DNA from: Terrimesophilobacter bigeumensis
GTDB taxonomy: Bacteria; Actinomycetota; Actinomycetes; Actinomycetales; Microbacteriaceae
Length of the DNA stretch: 64,000 nucleotides
Direction of reading: 5' to 3'
NCBI RefSeq assembly: GCF_039537265.1
Contig: NZ_BAABAE010000003.1
Coordinates: 868,001-932,000, forward strand
A program made the position numbers and the translations under genes. The notes beneath the pieces are model-generated. The model did not search any database. It was not told the origin of the DNA and saw nothing but the letters and a program-made list of their open reading frames with translations. Positions 34,076 through 42,676 of the stretch are shown here, in pieces. Position 1 is the stretch's first letter. Every line of letters begins with the position of its first letter.

Positions 34076-34262
34076 GCAGAAGACCCACTCAGGGGCGAAG
34101 AAGCGATTCAAGATCACCGGCAGCGGCAAGCTCATGAAGCAGCAGGCCGGGATGCGCCACAACCTCGAGGTGAAGTCGGGTCAGCGCAAGCGCCGCCTGA
34201 ACACGGACGAGCCGGTCGCCAAGGCCGATGTCAAGGCCATCAACAAGCTTCTCGGTCGCTAG
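34068..34262 (+). CDS. rpmI: Ribosomal protein bL35
   Basis: A 64-residue basic protein, MPKQKTHSGAKKRFKITGSG to NKLLGR, a clear bL35. The gene overlaps the end of infC by eight bases in another frame and is followed after 27 bases by rplT. The ribosome binding site AAGGA lies inside infC. Confidence 0.96.
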   Translation: MPKQKTHSGAKKRFKITGSGKLMKQQAGMRHNLEVKSGQRKRRLNTDEPVAKADVKAINKLLGR

Positions 34263-34289
34263 AGACCACGACGACAAGGAAAACAGGAA

Positions 34290-34682
34290 ATGGCAAGAGT
34301 AAAGCGGGCCGTCAACGCCCAGAAGAAGCGTCGCGTCGTCCTCGAGCGTGCATCCGGCTACCGCGGCCAGCGGTCGCGCCTCTATCGCAAGGCCAAGGAG
34401 CAGGTCACCCACTCGCTCGTCTACGCCTACCGTGACCGTCGTGCGCGCAAGGGTGACTTCCGCCGCCTGTGGATCCAGCGCATCAACGCTGCGGCCCGCG
34501 AGAACGGTCTCACCTACAACCGCCTCATCCAGGGTCTGAACCTGGCCGGCGTCGAGGTCGACCGTCGCATCCTCGCCGAGCTCGCCGTCAACGAGCCGGC
34601 GACGTTCGCGTCGATCGTGGCGACCGCGAAGGCCGCCCTGCCGAAGGACACGAGCGCGCCCAGGGACAAGTCTGCTGCGTAG
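34290..34682 (+). CDS. rplT: Ribosomal protein bL20
   Basis: A 130-residue 23S-binding assembly protein, beginning MARVKRAVNAQKKRRVVLERASGYRGQRS. The long basic N-terminal helix is followed by the globular part with RRLWIQRINAAARENGLTYNRLIQGL. The C-terminal ten residues are a short Lys/Pro/Ala tail. In many bacteria L20 represses the infC-rpmI-rplT operon. Confidence 0.97.
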   Translation: MARVKRAVNAQKKRRVVLERASGYRGQRSRLYRKAKEQVTHSLVYAYRDRRARKGDFRRLWIQRINAAARENGLTYNRLIQGLNLAGVEVDRRILAELAVNEPATFASIVATAKAALPKDTSAPRDKSAA

Positions 34683-34761
34683 ACTTATGGCATGACCCAC
34701 AATCCGCGCGCGCTGGAGCTGGGAGCGACGACACCGATGTGTCGGCGCCGCGACGCCAGCG

Positions 34762-34784
34762 CCGATGAAGCTGTGCTTCATCGG
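34762..34784 (+). promoter_or_regulatory. Perfect 10-bp hairpin before the SpoU methyltransferase
   Basis: CCGATGAAGC (34762-34771) and GCTTCATCGG (34775-34784) pair without mismatch around a three-base loop. The 3' arm abuts and shares bases with the CGGAGGA ribosome binding site of the gene starting at 34793. It could limit translation of that gene or help 3'-end formation of the rplT message; there is no T run. Confidence 0.5.
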
Positions 34785-34792
34785 AGGAACGC

Positions 34793-35620
34793 GTGATCGA
34801 CAATCCGCGTTCCCCGAGAATCCGGGCTGTCGCAAAGCTTCACAAGAGAGGAGCCCGGTCTGAGACCGGGCTTTTTCTCCTGGAGGGTCCGCAGGCCGTC
34901 GCCGAAGCGCTGACGTATCGTCCTGAACTCGTCGTCGAGCTCTACGCGACGCCGACTGCGCTCGAGCGCTACACCGACATCGGGCAGACCGCCGTCGATG
35001 CCGGTGTCGATGTCGAGTTCGTCACCGAGCAGGTCCTCGACACCATGGCCGACACCGTCACCCCGCAGGGGATCGTCGCGGTCTGCCATCAGTTCCCGAT
35101 CTCGATCAGGGATCTCCTGAGGGCGTCGGGTCAGGATGGAGGCGGCCCTCGACTCGTGGCGATCCTCGAGGAGGTGCGCGACCCGGGAAACGCCGGCACG
35201 ATCATCCGGGCCGCGGATGCCGCCGGCGCCGACGGGGTGATCCTGAGCGGTCGCAGCGTCGACCTGTACAACCCGAAGGTGGTGCGGGCGACGACCGGTT
35301 CACTGTTCCACCTGCCGATCGCCGTGGGCGTCGAGCTGGATGCCGTGCTCGAGCGGGCGAAGGCGATCGGTCTGCAGGTGCTCGCCGCCGACATCAAGGG
35401 CGACGATCTGCTCCAGGTGCGTCGTGACGGCATGCTCGCCCGCCCGACGGCGTGGTTGTTCGGCAACGAGGCGCGCGGGCTCTCCGACGAGCACCTGGCG
35501 GTCGCCGACCGCGTTGTGACGGTGCCGATCTACGGTCAGGCCGAGTCGATGAACCTGGCGACCGCGGCATCCGTCTGCCTCTACGAATCGGCTTTCGCAC
35601 AGCGCGCAGACGGTGGTTGA
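34793..35620 (+). CDS. SpoU/TrmH-family RNA 2'-O-methyltransferase
   Basis: A 275-residue SAM-dependent ribose methyltransferase with the trefoil-knot motifs RDPGNAGTIIRAADAAGADGV, WLFGNEARGLS and VPIYGQAESMNLATAASVCLYE. The N-terminal substrate-binding domain includes ETGLFLLEGPQAV. Position after rplT matches actinobacterial tsnR-type genes, so 23S rRNA is the likely target. GTG 34793 has a GGAGGAA site. A perfect intrinsic terminator (34852-34876) lies inside codons 20-28. Confidence 0.9.
   Translation: MIDNPRSPRIRAVAKLHKRGARSETGLFLLEGPQAVAEALTYRPELVVELYATPTALERYTDIGQTAVDAGVDVEFVTEQVLDTMADTVTPQGIVAVCHQFPISIRDLLRASGQDGGGPRLVAILEEVRDPGNAGTIIRAADAAGADGVILSGRSVDLYNPKVVRATTGSLFHLPIAVGVELDAVLERAKAIGLQVLAADIKGDDLLQVRRDGMLARPTAWLFGNEARGLSDEHLAVADRVVTVPIYGQAESMNLATAASVCLYESAFAQRADGG
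34852..34876 (+). terminator. Intrinsic terminator embedded in a coding region
   Basis: AGCCCGGTC (34852-34860) and GACCGGGCT (34864-34872) form a perfect nine-bp stem with loop TGA, followed directly by a T run (34872-34876). It lies 60-84 bases inside the methyltransferase gene. It encodes the family-conserved residues ETGLFLLEG, so it is both codon sequence and terminator. Confidence 0.75.
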
Positions 35621-35743
35621 GTGGTCCGAAAGCAGTATCGAAACCCGCTTTCGCACGGCTCGTCGTGTAAGCGCTTGTCACGTCTCGGTCACGACCGGCG
35701 GATGCGTTTGAGCCGCGGCCTCGGCGTATGAAAGTATGGGCAC
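35621..35743 (+). promoter_or_regulatory. gluA upstream region
   Basis: CGAAAGC (35627-35633) and GCTTTCG (35647-35653) form a seven-bp stem that may end the upstream message. GTCACG occurs at 35677 and again at 35688, 11 bases apart, a possible regulator site. I cannot fix the promoter. Confidence 0.3.
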
Positions 35744-36499
35744 ATGGAGCCCTCACAAAGTGGTGAACCCCTTGTCGTCATCGATCACGTCAACAAGCAC
35801 TTCGGCGAGCTTCATGTCCTGAAGGACATCACGACCACAGTGGGTCGCGGCGAGGTCGTCGTGGTGATCGGTCCGAGCGGTTCCGGCAAGTCGACCCTGT
35901 GTCGCGCGATCAATCGCCTCGAGACGATCGACGACGGGACCATCACGATCGACGGTGTCGCGCTGCCCGAGGAGGGCAAGGGCCTCGCGAAGCTGCGCGC
36001 CGATGTCGGCATGGTGTTCCAGTCCTTCAACCTCTTCGCCCACAAAACCGTTCTCGAGAACGTGACCCTCGGCCCGCGCAAGGTTCGCGGGCAGTCGAAG
36101 GCCGTCGCCGACAAGCACGCCATGGAGCTTCTCGATCGCGTCGGGGTCGCCAACCAAGCGTCGAAGATGCCCTCACAGCTCTCCGGTGGCCAGCAGCAGC
36201 GCGTCGCCATCGCCCGCGTGCTCGCGATGGACCCCAAGCTCATCCTCCTCGACGAGCCGACTTCGGCGCTCGACCCCGAGATGATCTCCGAGGTCCTGGA
36301 TGTCATGGTGCAGCTCGCGCACGACGGCATGACCATGGTCGTCGTGACGCACGAGATGGGCTTCGCCCGCAAGGCCGCGAATCGTGTGCTCTTCATGGCG
36401 GATGGCGAGATCGTCGAAGAGGCGAAACCCGAGCAGTTCTTCACCGACCCGCAGAGTTCGAGGGCGAAGGACTTCCTCTCGAAAATCCTCACTCACTGA
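35744..36499 (+). CDS. gluA: Glutamate ABC importer ATPase
   Basis: A 251-residue polar-amino-acid ABC ATPase. Walker A is GPSGSGKSTLCRAINRLE, the signature LSGGQQQRVAIARVLAMDP, Walker B LILLDEPTSALDPEM and the switch His in VVTHEMGFA. It is the first gene of a four-gene importer whose order and sequence match gluABCD of Corynebacterium. Specificity for glutamate is inferred from this match. Confidence 0.87.
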   Translation: MEPSQSGEPLVVIDHVNKHFGELHVLKDITTTVGRGEVVVVIGPSGSGKSTLCRAINRLETIDDGTITIDGVALPEEGKGLAKLRADVGMVFQSFNLFAHKTVLENVTLGPRKVRGQSKAVADKHAMELLDRVGVANQASKMPSQLSGGQQQRVAIARVLAMDPKLILLDEPTSALDPEMISEVLDVMVQLAHDGMTMVVVTHEMGFARKAANRVLFMADGEIVEEAKPEQFFTDPQSSRAKDFLSKILTH

Positions 36500-36532
36500 C
36501 CAGTGGGCGAGAAACACAGCAAGGAGAGAGAC

Positions 36533-37402
36533 ATGAGAATCAGAAAAAGTCTGATGATCACTGCCATCGCCGCCGCCAGCGTCCTCGGACTCGGTGCGTG
36601 TGCGGGTGGTGGCGGAACCACGCCGCCGGCAGCCGAGACACCCACGTTCGAGGCCGGTACCACGATGGCGAAGCTCGCGGACGCGGGGACCATCACGATC
36701 GGCACGAAGTTCGATCAGCCGCTCTTCGGCCTCAAGGGCCCGGACGGCAACCCGGTCGGGTTCGACGTCGAGATCGGCAAGATCATCGCGGCCGCGCTCG
36801 GCATCCCGGCCGACAAGATCAAGTGGGTGGAGACGGTCTCCGCGAACCGCGAGCCGTTCATCGAGAACGGCACGGTCGACATCGTCGTGGCCACCTACAC
36901 GATCAATGACAAGCGCAAGGAAGTCATCTCCTTCGCCGGGCCGTACTACAACGCGGGCCAGGACATCCTCGTGCTCGCAGGCAACCCGGAGGGCATCACC
37001 GGACCGGAGGACCTTGCGGGCAAGGATGTCTGCAGCGTCGCCGGCTCCACTTCGGAGAAGAACATCGCCGAGTATGACGTGAACCTCATCACGACGGACA
37101 CCTACTCCAACTGCCTGGAGCCCCTCCGCAGTGGCAAGGTCATCGCCGTGACGACGGACAACGTCATCCTGGCCGGCCTCGCCGACCAGAACGCGGGCGA
37201 GTTCGAGGTTCTGGGCAACCCGTTCACCGAGGAGCCCTACGGCATCGGTCTCGGCCACGATGATGACGCGTTCCGCGACTTCATCAACGACGTGTTGGAG
37301 AAGTCGTACGCCGACGGCAGCTGGAAGGCTGCCTGGGAGGCCACCGCTGGGAAGGTCCTGAAGACGCCGGAGCCGCCGGCCGTCGACCGCTACAGCAACT
37401 AG
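36533..37402 (+). CDS. gluB: Glutamate-binding lipoprotein
   Basis: A 289-residue extracytoplasmic binding protein with a signal peptide ending in lipobox LGLGAC and the type-3 solute-binding fold (GTITIGTKFDQPLFGLKGPDGNPVGFDVEIGK, ENGTVDIVVATYTIND, KRKEVISFAGPYY). ATG 36533 follows AAGGAGAG. A strong hairpin lies after the stop. Confidence 0.9.
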   Translation: MRIRKSLMITAIAAASVLGLGACAGGGGTTPPAAETPTFEAGTTMAKLADAGTITIGTKFDQPLFGLKGPDGNPVGFDVEIGKIIAAALGIPADKIKWVETVSANREPFIENGTVDIVVATYTINDKRKEVISFAGPYYNAGQDILVLAGNPEGITGPEDLAGKDVCSVAGSTSEKNIAEYDVNLITTDTYSNCLEPLRSGKVIAVTTDNVILAGLADQNAGEFEVLGNPFTEEPYGIGLGHDDDAFRDFINDVLEKSYADGSWKAAWEATAGKVLKTPEPPAVDRYSN

Positions 37403-37411
37403 TTCGACCAC

Positions 37412-37444
37412 GGATGCCGGTCCGCCACGCGCGGGCCGGCATCC
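37412..37444 (+). promoter_or_regulatory. Hairpin between gluB and gluC
   Basis: GGATGCCGG (37412-37420) and CCGGCATCC (37436-37444) pair perfectly, and three more pairs extend the stem inward. No T run follows. Such stems often stabilise the binding-protein message and lower permease expression. Confidence 0.55.
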
Positions 37445-37469
37445 GCCCGACAGCACGAGGAGGTGATGC

Positions 37470-38129
37470 GTGGACACGATCATCGGTGCCATTGCCGACG
37501 TCACTCCGGCCTACCTGGCCGGCTTCCTGATGACGTTGCAGCTCCTGCTGATCTCCGGCGTCGGCGCATTCGTGGTCGGCGTTCTCGTCGCGACCATGCG
37601 GATCTCCCCCGTGCCGTCCCTGCGGGTGTTCGCGACCGTCTACACCGAGGTGCTCCGCAACGTCCCGCTCCTGCTGGTTCTGATGTTCTGCGCCCTCATC
37701 CTGCCGATCCTCGGGTCAGACCTGGACTACTACCCGCTCGCACTCATCGGCCTCACGGCCTACACCTCGCCCTTCGTCGCCGAGGCGATCCGCTCGGGTT
37801 TCAACGGCGTCCCGGTCGGCCAGGCCGAGGCCGCCCGCAGCATCGGCATGGGCTTCGGCCAGACGGTCACCCTCGTCGTGCTCCCGCAGGCCGCCCGCAT
37901 GGTGGTCCCACCGCTCATCAACGTTTTCATCGCGCTCACGAAGAACACGTCGGTCGCCGGCATCTTCTTCGTCAATGAACTCTTCAAGCAGACGAACGCG
38001 GGGACGAGGGACAACCCGGATGCGATCATCGTGGTTCTGCTCTATGCCGCGTTCCTCTACCTCTGCATCACCGTGCCCCTCGGGCTCATCGCCGGCGCCG
38101 TCGAGAAGAGGGTGGTGGTGATGAGATGA
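37470..38129 (+). CDS. gluC: Glutamate ABC importer permease 1
   Basis: A 219-residue His/Glu-type permease with about five helices and the EAA loop GQAEAARSIGMGFGQTVTLVVLPQA. GTG 37470 has GAGGAGG upstream. The stop overlaps the gluD ATG. Confidence 0.87.
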   Translation: MDTIIGAIADVTPAYLAGFLMTLQLLLISGVGAFVVGVLVATMRISPVPSLRVFATVYTEVLRNVPLLLVLMFCALILPILGSDLDYYPLALIGLTAYTSPFVAEAIRSGFNGVPVGQAEAARSIGMGFGQTVTLVVLPQAARMVVPPLINVFIALTKNTSVAGIFFVNELFKQTNAGTRDNPDAIIVVLLYAAFLYLCITVPLGLIAGAVEKRVVVMR

Positions 38130-39046
38130 GCTTGAGTGTTCTCTACGATGCCCCGGGGCCCAAGACGCGGCGCCGTTCCATGATCGCGTCGATCTTCGGC
38201 ATCATCGTGATCATCGCGTTCTTCTTCTGGATGTACCTCACGCTCGCGGCACCGCGCGTCAACGCGAATGGTGCAGCGCAACCGGGCATGTTCGACCCCT
38301 CGCGCTGGGACATCGTGGCGCGAGCAGACCTGTGGATGTCGTTCGGGAACGGCACGCTCGCCACACTCCAAATGGCGGCGGCTGCGGCAGTGATCGCCGT
38401 GGCGATCGGCATCCTGTTCTCCTTCGGTCGTACGGCGCGGTTCGCTTGGATACGCGCGGTCACCGGCGTCATCCTGGAGTTCGTTCGCGGCATTCCGGTG
38501 CTCCTCATGATCTTCTTCGTGTTCCTGGTGTTCTCGGCCGGGTCGTACTGGTCGGGAGTGTTCGGTCTCGCCCTCTACAACGGCGCGATCATCGGCGAGG
38601 CGCTGCGGGCCGGCGTGAAGTCACTGCCACGGGGTCAGCGTGAAGCGGGCCTGGCGGTAGGGCTCACGTCGCTCAAGACGTGGGTGCTCATCGAGTTCCC
38701 GCAGGCGTTCCGGCAGATGCTGCCGATCATCCTCGCGCAACTCGTCGTGCTGCTCAAGGACACCTCGCTGGCCTACATCGTGAGCTATCCGGAGCTGGCA
38801 CGGACCATCAGCAACAACCGGAACTTCTTCGGCAGCCGGTACATGTTCACGCTGTTCGCGATCGGGCTCGTCATCTACCTCTGCCTCAACCTCGCGCTGT
38901 CGTGGTTCGCGAGGTTCGTCGCGCGGCGGAGCGGCCCGCGACTGGGCAGGGCGCTGCCCAATACGCCGAAGCAGCTCGGTGAAGAGGGCACCCGTGCGAT
39001 CACCCTGCCCGCTCAGGGATACGGGCCACCCGATCCGCCCCACTAA
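38126..39046 (+). CDS. gluD: Glutamate ABC importer permease 2
   Basis: A 306-residue partner permease. It has an additional N-terminal membrane helix (IASIFGIIVIIAFFFWMYLTL) before the usual five, and the EAA loop GQREAGLAVGLTSLKTWVLIEFPQA. The C-terminal 40 residues are a basic, Pro-rich cytosolic tail. It forms a heterodimeric channel with GluC. Confidence 0.87.
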   Translation: MSLSVLYDAPGPKTRRRSMIASIFGIIVIIAFFFWMYLTLAAPRVNANGAAQPGMFDPSRWDIVARADLWMSFGNGTLATLQMAAAAAVIAVAIGILFSFGRTARFAWIRAVTGVILEFVRGIPVLLMIFFVFLVFSAGSYWSGVFGLALYNGAIIGEALRAGVKSLPRGQREAGLAVGLTSLKTWVLIEFPQAFRQMLPIILAQLVVLLKDTSLAYIVSYPELARTISNNRNFFGSRYMFTLFAIGLVIYLCLNLALSWFARFVARRSGPRLGRALPNTPKQLGEEGTRAITLPAQGYGPPDPPH

Positions 39047-39049
39047 ACT
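39044..39049 (+). promoter_or_regulatory. Probable -10 box of leaderless pheS
   Basis: TAAACT lies eight bases before GTG 39058. It overlaps the gluD stop region and supports GTG 39058 over TTG 39049 as start. Confidence 0.5.
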
Positions 39050-39057
39050 TGGGTCTC

Positions 39058-40113
39058 GTGTCCGACCCCGCTGCAACTCCACACGCTGGCATCACCGAAC
39101 CGGCCGTTGCCGAGGCGAGGGATGCCGCATTCGCGGCCATCGCCGCCGCTGCGAACCTGAGCGAGTTGAAGGCCGCGCGAACCCGCCACGCGGGGGAGGG
39201 CTCGCCGCTCGCACAGCTCAATGGAGAACTGCGCAACATCCCCGCCGAGCAGAGGGCCGCCGCCGGCAAACTCGTCGGTGAGACCCGGGCGAGGGTGACG
39301 AAGGCGTTCGAGGCCAGGGAGGCCGAACTCTCCGCGATCGAGGAGGCGGCGCAGCTCGCCGCGGAGACGGTCGACGTGACGGCGGTGTCCAGCCGGTGGA
39401 CGCCGGGAGCGCGCCATCCGCTGAACCTGCTCATGGAGCAGATCGGCGACATCTTCGTCGGGATGGGGTGGGAGATCGCCGAGGGGCCGGAACTCGAGAA
39501 CGAGTGGTTCAACTTCGACGCGCTCAACACCGATGCCGACCACCCGGCCCGCACGATGCAGGACACCTTCTTCGTCGAGCCGGAGGGCTCGAACCTCGTT
39601 CTGCGCAGCCAGACCTCGCCCGTGCAGATCCGCAGCCTCCTCGAGCGGGAGTTGCCCGTCTACGTCGTCGCGCCCGGCAAGGTGTTCCGCAAGGACGAGC
39701 TGGATGCCACCCACACCCCGGTCTTCCACCAGGTGGAGGGCATCGCGATCGACAAGGGTCTCACGATGGCTCACCTGCGGGGCACCCTCGAGCACTTCGC
39801 GCGCCTCATGTTCGGCGCCGAGGCGAAGATCCGCCTGCGCCCCAACTTCTTCCCCTTCACCGAGCCGAGCGCCGAGATGGATGTCTGGCAGCCGAACGCG
39901 AAGGGCGGTGCGCGCTGGATCGAGTGGGGCGGATGCGGCATGGTCAACCGCAACGTGCTGCGCGCCGCCGGCATCGACCCCGATGAGTACCAGGGCTTCG
40001 CCTTCGGCATGGGCATCGAGCGCACGCTCATGTTCCGCAACGAGTTGAAGGACATGCGCGACATGGTCGAGGGCGACATCCGCTTCTCCCAGCAGTTCGG
40101 GATGGTGGTCTGA
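39058..40113 (+). CDS. pheS: Phenylalanine-tRNA ligase alpha subunit
   Basis: A 351-residue class-II synthetase subunit. The N-terminal coiled coil covers residues 15-100. Motif 2 region KVFRKDELDATHTPVFHQVEG and motif 3 GFAFGMGIERTLMFRNELKDMRDM are clear, as is the Phe pocket RPNFFPFTEPSAEMDVW. GTG 39058 is chosen from the promoter spacing. Its stop overlaps pheT by one base (TGATG). Confidence 0.96.
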   Translation: MSDPAATPHAGITEPAVAEARDAAFAAIAAAANLSELKAARTRHAGEGSPLAQLNGELRNIPAEQRAAAGKLVGETRARVTKAFEAREAELSAIEEAAQLAAETVDVTAVSSRWTPGARHPLNLLMEQIGDIFVGMGWEIAEGPELENEWFNFDALNTDADHPARTMQDTFFVEPEGSNLVLRSQTSPVQIRSLLERELPVYVVAPGKVFRKDELDATHTPVFHQVEGIAIDKGLTMAHLRGTLEHFARLMFGAEAKIRLRPNFFPFTEPSAEMDVWQPNAKGGARWIEWGGCGMVNRNVLRAAGIDPDEYQGFAFGMGIERTLMFRNELKDMRDMVEGDIRFSQQFGMVV

Positions 40114-42665
40114 TGCGGGTCCCGGTCGGCTGGCTGCGCGAGTTCACCGACGTTCCGGTCGGCATCACCCCTCATGAGCTCCATGCCGCCCTCGTGCGCG
40201 TCGGGCTCGAGGAGGAGGACCTTCACACCTTCGAGATCGAGGGGCCGATCGTGGTCGGCCAGGTTCTCGAATTCGTCGACGAGCCGCAGAGCAACGGCAA
40301 GACGATCCGCTGGTGCCAGGTGCGGGTCTCGACGAGCTCGACCGGAGAAGGAAGCTCGACCGGAGAAGGAAGCTCGGCCGGAGGGGATGACGTGCGCGGC
40401 ATCGTCTGCGGCGCCCACAACTTCCTCGTCGGGGACAAGGTCGTCGTGACCCTTCCCGGCGCCGTGCTGCCCGGGCCGTTCCCGATCGCCGCGCGCAAGA
40501 CCTACGGACACGTCTCGGATGGCATGATCGCCTCCGCGCGCGAGCTGGGGCTCGGGGATGAGCACGACGGCATCCTGCGGCTCGCCGAGCTGGGGCTCGA
40601 CCCCGAGGTCGGGACGGATGCCATCGCTCTGCTCGGTCTCGACGATTGGGCCGTCGAGGTCAATGTCACGCCCGACCGTGGCTATGCCCTGTCGATCCGA
40701 GGGATCGCGCGCGAGTACTCGCATGCGACGGGGGCGGAGTTCCGCGATCCTGCGCTGCACGTCTCTCCGGTCGAGCCCGTCGAGACCCCGGCCGGCGAAA
40801 ATCCGGTACCTGTCACCCTCAACGACGAAACCCCCATCCGAGGCAACCAGGGCTGCACCCTCTTCGTCACCCGTGTCGTCCGCGGTGTCGACTCCACCCG
40901 CCACACGCCGGCCTGGATGATCTCGAGGCTCAAGCTCGCCGGCATCCGCTCGATCTCGCTTGTGGTCGACATCTCGAACTACGTCATGATCGAGCTGGGC
41001 CAGCCGCTCCACGCCTATGACCTCGACGCGATCCGCGGGGGCATCACCGTGCGCCGGGCCGTGAAGGGTGAGAAGATCACGACGCTCGACGACCAGGAGC
41101 GCACCCTCGACCCGGAGGACCTCCTCATCACCGACGATGAGGGCCCCATCGGGCTCGCGGGCGTGATGGGCGGCGCGAGGACCGAGAACGGCCCGTCGAC
41201 CACCGACGTGCTCATCGAGGCAGCCAATTTCGATCCGATCTCCATCGCGCGCTCGGCTCGCCGTCACCGCCTGCCGAGTGAGGCATCCAAGCGTTTCGAG
41301 CGCGGTGTGGACCCGGAAGTGGCTGCCGCGGCGGCCACGCGTGCTGCCGTACTCCTCGTCGAACTAGCCGGCGGTTCGATGGACGCGCAGACCTGGCAGG
41401 TCGGCGAGATCGCCGATCGCGACCCCATCGCACTCCCTGCGGGTTACGTCAACGCGATCGTCGGTGCCGACTTCACCGAGACAGAGACCACCGACTCCCT
41501 CACCGCCATCGGCGCGACAGTCGAGACCACCACGGACGGCTACCGGGTGACCCCTCCGACCTGGCGCCCCGACCTGCGCGACCAGGCCGATCTCGCCGAG
41601 GAGGTCGCCCGCATCGTCGGGTACGACCGTATCCCCGCTGTACTGCCGACGGCCCCTCCCGGGCGCGGTCTCACCCGGGAACAGCAGCTGCGTCGCTCCG
41701 CGGCCCAGGTGCTCACGGCGAATGGCCTCACCGAGGTCATGGCCTACCCGTTCGTGTCAGCTGCCCAACTCGAGCAGTTCGGCGAGTCGGTTCCGGCCAT
41801 CCGGCTCGCGAATCCGCTCGATGGAGTTGCGGACCGTCTGCGCACCTCCCTGCTGCCGGGGCTCGTCTCCGTCGCCCAGCGGAACCTCTCTCGCGGTCTC
41901 GTCGACCTCGCGCTCGTCGAGTTCGGCACGGTCTTCCTGCCTGACACGGCGATCGTCGCGAGCGGTACGGCCCTGCCCCCGGGCGATGCTCGACCCTCGG
42001 ATGCCGTTCTCGCCGCACTGGACGGTTCGATCCCACGTCAGCCGCGCCGGGTCGCCGCCCTGTTCCTGGGCGACGCCATCCGCAAGCAGCCAGGTCAGCA
42101 GGCCGCGGCCGCCGGGCTCTCGGATGCCCTGGCCGCCGCTCATCAGGTCGCCCATGCGGTCGGCGCGTCGATCCGGGTCGAGGCTGCGGCCTACCGCGGG
42201 TTCCACCCCGGTCGCACCGCGGCCATCCTGGTGGGCGACGAGCAGGTGGGCATCGCCGGTGAAGTGCTTCCATCGCTCGCCGCCGAGCTCGACCTGCCCG
42301 GGCGCGTCGCCCTCGTGGAGCTGGATCTCGACCGACTCATGGAGCTTGCGCCCGAGGAGGTGGCCCCGCGGCCGATCGGCACGCTCCCGGCCGCGACCCA
42401 GGATCTCTCCCTCGTCGTCGCGGACACCGTGCCGGCCGGCGAGGTGCTCGCTGCGGTGATCGAGGGGGCGGGGGAGTTGCTGGAGCATGCCGAACTCGTC
42501 GACGATTACCGTGGCACCGGCCTCGAGCCGGGAACCAGATCGCTCACCTTCGCGCTGCGCTTCCGCGCGGCGGACCGGACACTGACGGCGGCGGAGGCCA
42601 CCGAGGCCAAGATGGCCGGTGTCGCCTCCGCCGCCGCGAAGTGTGGAGCTACCCTGCGCGAGTAG
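40113..42665 (+). CDS. pheT: Phenylalanine-tRNA ligase beta subunit
   Basis: An 850-residue subunit with an EMAP-like tRNA-binding domain (about 40-165), the B3/B4 editing region (RGIVCGAHNF onward; RLPSEASKRFERGVDPE), B5, and the C-terminal anticodon-binding domain (GTLPAATQDLSLVVADTVPAGEV). Two REP-like insertions are read in frame: residues 72-91 (Ser/Thr/Gly-rich STSSTGEGSSTGEGSSAG) within the tRNA-binding domain, and about 217-227 (PVEPVETPAG). Both look like surface-loop extensions. Confidence 0.95.
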   Translation: MRVPVGWLREFTDVPVGITPHELHAALVRVGLEEEDLHTFEIEGPIVVGQVLEFVDEPQSNGKTIRWCQVRVSTSSTGEGSSTGEGSSAGGDDVRGIVCGAHNFLVGDKVVVTLPGAVLPGPFPIAARKTYGHVSDGMIASARELGLGDEHDGILRLAELGLDPEVGTDAIALLGLDDWAVEVNVTPDRGYALSIRGIAREYSHATGAEFRDPALHVSPVEPVETPAGENPVPVTLNDETPIRGNQGCTLFVTRVVRGVDSTRHTPAWMISRLKLAGIRSISLVVDISNYVMIELGQPLHAYDLDAIRGGITVRRAVKGEKITTLDDQERTLDPEDLLITDDEGPIGLAGVMGGARTENGPSTTDVLIEAANFDPISIARSARRHRLPSEASKRFERGVDPEVAAAAATRAAVLLVELAGGSMDAQTWQVGEIADRDPIALPAGYVNAIVGADFTETETTDSLTAIGATVETTTDGYRVTPPTWRPDLRDQADLAEEVARIVGYDRIPAVLPTAPPGRGLTREQQLRRSAAQVLTANGLTEVMAYPFVSAAQLEQFGESVPAIRLANPLDGVADRLRTSLLPGLVSVAQRNLSRGLVDLALVEFGTVFLPDTAIVASGTALPPGDARPSDAVLAALDGSIPRQPRRVAALFLGDAIRKQPGQQAAAAGLSDALAAAHQVAHAVGASIRVEAAAYRGFHPGRTAAILVGDEQVGIAGEVLPSLAAELDLPGRVALVELDLDRLMELAPEEVAPRPIGTLPAATQDLSLVVADTVPAGEVLAAVIEGAGELLEHAELVDDYRGTGLEPGTRSLTFALRFRAADRTLTAAEATEAKMAGVASAAAKCGATLRE
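40326..40384 (-). repeat. REP-like element with tandem head inside pheT
   Basis: Read on the minus strand, CTTCTCCGGTCGAGCTTC-type units of 18 bases occur in tandem, and the last continues into GTCGAGCTCGTCGAGAC. Eighteen bases keep the pheT frame. The arrangement of repeated heads and one full tail matches the copies at 49982 and 61777. Confidence 0.65.
40763..40790 (+). repeat. Single REP-like element inside pheT
   Basis: CCGGTCGAGCCCGTCGAGACC is one complete unit, encoding SPVEPVETP in pheT. Confidence 0.65.
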
Positions 42666-42676
42666 CAACTGGTGCG

